From JANMDR01 sp031376425 (lineage in GTDB: Bacteria; Pseudomonadota; Gammaproteobacteria; Burkholderiales; Usitatibacteraceae), in the NCBI GenBank assembly GCA_031376425.1, contig JANMDR010000210.1:1-6426 (forward strand): a DNA stretch of 6,426 bases, read 5' to 3'. Below, piece by piece: positions 3,754-6,426 of this stretch. How positions within the stretch are numbered: the first letter of the stretch is position 1; each line of letters begins with the position of its first letter. A program made the translations under genes and the position numbers. Below the pieces are notes generated by a model. That model did no database searches and was not told the origin of the DNA. It saw only the letters and a program-made list of their open reading frames with translations.

Positions 3754-5661
3754 GTGCTTTATAAGCTATTAGGACTGCGCAGCGGTGATACTTTACTGTT
3801 GAAAGAACAGTATCGCAGCCTTACGCGGCTTATGCCTAATATGTACGGCGTTATTTTCGCGGTGACGTTGACCTTGGTGGTGATTTTTTATCAGAGCGTA
3901 CCCGCTTGGATCGCCTTTCCTGTGCCTGGTATGTTGACGGTTGTGGTGCTGTTTCGCACTTGGCATTGGTTGAGCGAGCGTCGCCACGTGGATGGGCTGA
4001 CGAGGGCGCAGCAGCTTAAGGCGATTAGAAGCACCACCTTCATGGGCACCGGAATTTCCTTCGGGTTTTCGCTGGTGGGCTTGGTGTTGATGAACTATGC
4101 CAGCCCCACGCAACAGGCCTTGGCCTTAATCATGATTTGGGCGGTAGCGGTGGTTTCGGCGTTTTGCTTACATGCGGTGCTGGTGGCCGCCATTGGCGTG
4201 GTGCTGGCCGCTACGGTGCCCCTTACTATCGCATTTTTGGTGAGCAGTAATCCTATTTTTGGCAAGCTCGTGCCCGTCATTGTGTTGATGACGGTGCTAA
4301 CCATGATTGTGCTGCTGGAATTGCATAATGGCTTTGCGAAGCTCGTGCGCTCTAGTGAGCGCGCCGCGCAAAGTGAGGCGCTGGCCTTGCATGCAGCGCA
4401 TCATGATCCCTTAACGGGCTTGCCCAATCGGGCCTTGCTCGCCACACGGCTTGATGCAATGCTAGCGCGCAAGCGTGCGGCGGGTGGCGTGTTTGCGGTG
4501 CATTGCATTGATCTGGATCGATTCAAGGAAGTAAACGAAACCTTCGGCCATGAGGCGGGTGATGCACTATTGCGGCGCGTATCGCAGCAGTTTGCTAAAG
4601 CCTGTGGTCCGGCAGATATCCTCGCCCGCACCGGCGGCGATGAGTTTGTTTTGGTGCAAGAAGCAGACAATGCCGCAGCGGCAGAGGCCTTGGCAGCGCA
4701 AATTATTAGCGCGATGGCGATGCCGATTACGCTTGAATCCGGTCGCGTTTTTGTCGGCTGCAGCATCGGCATTTTTCTTGTTGATGATTTAAAAATTGAC
4801 CCCCTAGAATGTGTGCGGCGTGCAGACCTTGCCCTCTATCAGGCCAAACGCACTGGCCGTGCGCGGCTGATGTTTTTTGATGCCAGCATCGACGAAGCGC
4901 AACGTGCCAAACAATTGTTGCGGGATGAATTACGCGATGCGCTGCTGCATGAGCAGCTAAGTGTTGTGTACCAAAAACAGGTTCGCGCAGGGTGTACGGT
5001 TGGTGTTGAGGCGCTAGTGCGCTGGACCACACATGGACGTGACCCCATTGCACCATCCATCTTCGTGCCCATCGCGGAAGAAAGCGGGCTCATCGATGCG
5101 CTAGGTAATTTTGTCATGCGCCGCGCGTTTCTTGATAGCCGCAAAATGAACGGTTTGCGCATTAGCGTAAACGTATCTGCAGCACAAATACGCATGCATG
5201 ATTTTGTTGATAAAGTGCAATCAATCGCCCATGAAACCGAAGTTGATCCAGCCTTGGTAGAGCTTGAAATTACCGAAGGGCTGCTGCTAGGCCAAGATCC
5301 AGAAATCCGCCAAACCCTTGACCGCCTGCGCTCATTGGGCTTCCGCATTGTGCTTGATGATTTTGGCACCGGCTACTCCAGCTTAGGTTATCTGCACCGC
5401 TACCCAATAGACAAAATTAAGATCGACCGCCTATTCGTACTAAACATGGGCCCAGACGCCAAATACGACGCCGTAGTGATCGCCATAGTAGGCATGGCGC
5501 GCGCCCTGGATATTGAAGTTATTGCCGAAGGTGTTGAAACCGAAGCGCAACATACAAGGCTAGCCGCAGCCGGCTGTCGAGACTTTCAAGGATTTCTTTT
5601 CGGGCAACCAATGCGGTTAGATGCATTGCTGGCGGAACTGGAGTTGGTTAAACAGGTGTGA
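3754..5661 (+). CDS. Membrane-bound GGDEF-EAL protein, bifunctional cyclic di-GMP synthase/phosphodiesterase candidate
   Basis: The protein has 635 aa. Six predicted membrane helices (about 32-49, 51-67, 97-115, 122-139, 140-163, 171-189) form a sensor-like N-terminal module that I cannot assign to a named MASE family. A short linker leads to the GGDEF domain, starting at HHDPLTGLPNR (216-226), with DLDRFK (253-258), N261 and GGDEF at 294-298 intact. The inhibitory I-site, normally RxxD five residues before GGDEF, reads GPAD (285-288), so its arginine is missing. The EAL domain (about 390-625) keeps EAL 419-421, N473, E505, D535-D536 in DDFGTGYSS, K556, E592 and Q612, the residues used for metal and substrate binding. 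Both activities are therefore plausible: GTP to c-di-GMP without product inhibition, and c-di-GMP to pGpG. The start is GTG at 3754, with AGGGAG (3738-3743) 10 nt upstream; the next in-frame ATG would cut into the region before helix 1. It stands alone between repeat clusters. Confidence 0.95.
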   Translation: MLYKLLGLRSGDTLLLKEQYRSLTRLMPNMYGVIFAVTLTLVVIFYQSVPAWIAFPVPGMLTVVVLFRTWHWLSERRHVDGLTRAQQLKAIRSTTFMGTGISFGFSLVGLVLMNYASPTQQALALIMIWAVAVVSAFCLHAVLVAAIGVVLAATVPLTIAFLVSSNPIFGKLVPVIVLMTVLTMIVLLELHNGFAKLVRSSERAAQSEALALHAAHHDPLTGLPNRALLATRLDAMLARKRAAGGVFAVHCIDLDRFKEVNETFGHEAGDALLRRVSQQFAKACGPADILARTGGDEFVLVQEADNAAAAEALAAQIISAMAMPITLESGRVFVGCSIGIFLVDDLKIDPLECVRRADLALYQAKRTGRARLMFFDASIDEAQRAKQLLRDELRDALLHEQLSVVYQKQVRAGCTVGVEALVRWTTHGRDPIAPSIFVPIAEESGLIDALGNFVMRRAFLDSRKMNGLRISVNVSAAQIRMHDFVDKVQSIAHETEVDPALVELEITEGLLLGQDPEIRQTLDRLRSLGFRIVLDDFGTGYSSLGYLHRYPIDKIKIDRLFVLNMGPDAKYDAVVIAIVGMARALDIEVIAEGVETEAQHTRLAAAGCRDFQGFLFGQPMRLDALLAELELVKQV

Positions 5662-5732
5662 GTTTGGAAACGTAAGTTGATCGCATTTGCGGAAATGCAG
5701 GCGTGGGAAATTATGCTGGCGTGGTGCCACCC

Positions 5733-5815
5733 GTAGGGGCGAATAATCATTCGCCCGCAATGCATAAAATACGCACCTACATTTGCCCCGAAGGGCGAAA
5801 GGTTTTTCGCCCCAC
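5733..5815. repeat. Inverted-repeat element B, copy 4 (mixed arms)
   Basis: The left arm (5733-5756) has core GAATAATCATTC and the right arm (5793-5815) has core GAAAGGTTTTTC, ending CCCCAC instead of CCCCTAC. Each arm keeps its own 8-bp stem (GGGCGAAT/ATTCGCCC and GGGCGAAA/TTTCGCCC), but the arms no longer pair perfectly with each other. It lies 71 bp after the GGDEF-EAL stop codon. The small hairpin GCATTT-GCGG-AAATGC (5683-5698) precedes it without a T tract. Confidence 0.85.
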
Positions 5816-5856
5816 ATTACGGAATAACACCTCACCGTCACGCTTCCATGCGAAAC

Positions 5857-5897
5857 ACGGCATGCCACGGTTTGTACGGGCACGGCATGCCGTGCCC
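5857..5897. repeat. Palindromic repeat A, copy 5, with a half copy before it
   Basis: CACGGCATGCCACGG (5857-5871) is a degenerate core, and 10 bp further on a perfect 20-bp palindrome occupies 5878-5897. The preceding flank is TTTGTAC rather than GTAG. The pair suggests one copy inserted beside, or duplicated from, another. Confidence 0.8.
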
Positions 5898-5898
5898 A

Positions 5899-5930
5899 TA
5901 CAGAGGCGGTTTCACTCCGTTGCTGGCATA
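5899..5930. repeat. Direct repeat, copy 1 of 2
   Basis: This 32-nt segment, beginning TACAGAGGC and holding GTTTCACTCCGTTG, recurs at 6215-6246 with 30 of 32 positions identical. Both copies follow a GCCC-type repeat end and lead, after about 17 nt, into a new module starting GTAGGGGC, so they are linkers of a larger duplicated unit with a period of 316 bp. Confidence 0.85.
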
Positions 5931-5946
5931 TCGCATCACCTCCCTT

Positions 5947-6030
5947 GTAGGGGCGAATAATCATTCGCCCGCAACGCCTAAAATAGGCACCTATATTTGC
6001 ATCGAAGGGCGAAAGATTTTTCGCCCCTAC
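5947..6030. repeat. Inverted-repeat element B, copy 5 (mixed arms)
   Basis: An 84-bp element, the same length as copy 1. The left arm (5947-5970) carries core GAATAATCATTC and the right arm (6007-6030) carries GAAAGATTTTTC, the same mixed combination as copy 4. The spacer GCAACGCCTAAAATAGGCAC matches the other copies closely. Confidence 0.88.
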
Positions 6031-6084
6031 AGGGTAGAGCGTTGATGATCACGAATGTATGCGCACAGTGTGCCACGGTTGATC

Positions 6085-6104
6085 GGACACGGCATGCCGT
6101 GCCC
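6085..6104. repeat. Palindromic repeat A, copy 6
   Basis: GGACACGG-CATGCCGTGCCC is the palindrome with one G-to-A change. It follows element B copy 5 by 54 nt through a linker shared with 3331-3385. Confidence 0.82.
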
Positions 6105-6135
6105 CTATGGTATGCAATGCGTGCGCCCAAATGGG

Positions 6136-6189
6136 TGTTACGCGATGTCGGTCACAAGATATGTGGGTTTGTGCCAACACGACGAGGGC
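6136..6189. repeat. Direct repeat (54 nt), copy 1 of 2
   Basis: It begins TGTTACGCGATGTC and ends CGAGGGC. The second copy is at 6349-6402 (about 45 of 54 positions identical by eye), where it runs directly into a B right arm. A degenerate palindrome end, GTGAGGCCCCTAC (6206-6218), follows the first copy in the corresponding zone. Confidence 0.75.
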
Positions 6190-6214
6190 GTATGCCGTAG
6201 GTACGTGAGGCCCC

Positions 6215-6246
6215 TACAGAGGCAGTTTCACTCCGTTGTTGGCATA
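6215..6246. repeat. Direct repeat, copy 2 of 2
   Basis: Second copy of the segment at 5899-5930, with 30 of 32 positions identical (GGCAG for GGCGG, GTTGG for GCTGG). Here the next module downstream is an A palindrome, whereas after the first copy it is a B element, showing that A and B modules occupy equivalent positions. Confidence 0.85.
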
Positions 6247-6259
6247 CAGGATCGCCGTT

Positions 6260-6283
6260 GTAGGGGCACGGCCTGCCGTGCCC
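6260..6283. repeat. Palindromic repeat A, copy 7
   Basis: The full 24-nt frame GTAGGGGC-N12-GCCC with core ACGGCCTGCCGT, one base off the perfect palindrome at its centre. It is followed by two near-copies of ACGGTGAAAATATGACGG (6286-6303 and 6320-6337), 34 nt apart. Confidence 0.87.
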
Positions 6284-6348
6284 AAACGGTGAAAATATGA
6301 TGGTCGTGTATATGGCCGAACGGTGAAAATACGACGGCCTCTAATCAT

Positions 6349-6402
6349 TGTTACGCGATGTCAGCCACAATATACATGCGCTTGTGCCCACACGGCGAGG
6401 GC
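6349..6402. repeat. Direct repeat (54 nt), copy 2 of 2
   Basis: Second copy of 6136-6189. It keeps TTGTGCC, ACACG and CGAGGGC blocks that also appear in the linker near the start of the window (ATATACACACGGCG at 47-60), so the linker family spans both ends of the region. Confidence 0.7.
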
Positions 6403-6422
6403 AAAAGATTTTTCGCCCCTAC
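6399..6422. repeat. Element B right arm, copy 6, at the window end
   Basis: GGGCAAAAGATTTTTCGCCC plus CTAC matches the B right arm except for one G-to-A change that weakens its stem. No left arm precedes it; the flanking sequence is the 54-nt direct repeat instead. The window ends four bases later with AAGG, as after copy 1 (ACAAGG at 163-168). Confidence 0.8.
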
Positions 6423-6426
6423 AAGG

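Noticed and set aside
4839..5369. 176-aa and other minus-strand frames within 3793-5369
   Set aside because: They are shadows of the GGDEF-EAL gene, whose plus-strand product has every expected domain motif.
5683..5698. Intrinsic terminator after the GGDEF-EAL gene
   Set aside because: The 6-bp hairpin is AT-rich in part and is not followed by a run of T.
5703..6300. Several 65-115 aa frames in the right cluster
   Set aside because: All are translations of the repeats (recurring ARHAVP and ACRA strings from the palindrome) and not genes.

Overview
The window reads as an accessory stretch of a bacterial chromosome, most likely from Pseudomonadota. The only large gene encodes a membrane-bound GGDEF-EAL protein of proteobacterial type. 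Its N-terminal membrane region and the wording of its domains recall alphaproteobacterial homologues, but that is recollection, not a search. No rRNA, tRNA, CRISPR array, transposase or integron integrase is visible.

Layout from left to right. (1) 1-475: a cluster of short palindromic repeats. Each module has the frame GTAGGGGC-N12-GCCC around a self-complementary 12-nt core. (2) 451-1074: an open frame with no start codon, probably a gene remnant whose 5' end meets one of these palindromes, followed by an 88-aa gene with the look of a small antitoxin. (3) 1237-2439: a good sigma70-type promoter and two small genes with strong Shine-Dalgarno sites. Each gene is followed by an attC-like recombination site. 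This is a two-cassette integron fragment without an integrase, of the kind called CALIN. The upstream end (ATTAGGC) and the downstream end (an R' box lacking its G) both look decayed. Neither cassette protein is recognised; the second is a coiled-coil protein with one C-terminal membrane helix.

(4) 2586-3222: on the minus strand, a 182-aa protein with three evenly spaced QxW motifs, probably a single-domain ricin-type beta-trefoil, with its own RBS and promoter. (5) 3251-3405: a second repeat cluster, then an AT-rich leader. (6) 3754-5661: a 635-aa protein with six predicted membrane helices, GGDEF and EAL domains, predicted to make and/or break cyclic di-GMP. Its catalytic motifs are intact but the inhibitory I-site arginine is missing. 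(7) 5733-6426: a third and larger repeat cluster running off the window.

The genes do not form one operon or pathway. The picture is of independent accessory units (antitoxin-like gene, cassettes, lectin, c-di-GMP enzyme) separated by repeat clusters, as in a region of repeated insertion and decay. The most distinctive items are the cassette pair with its damaged boundary sites and the repeat family, in which unrelated self-complementary cores share one fixed frame.
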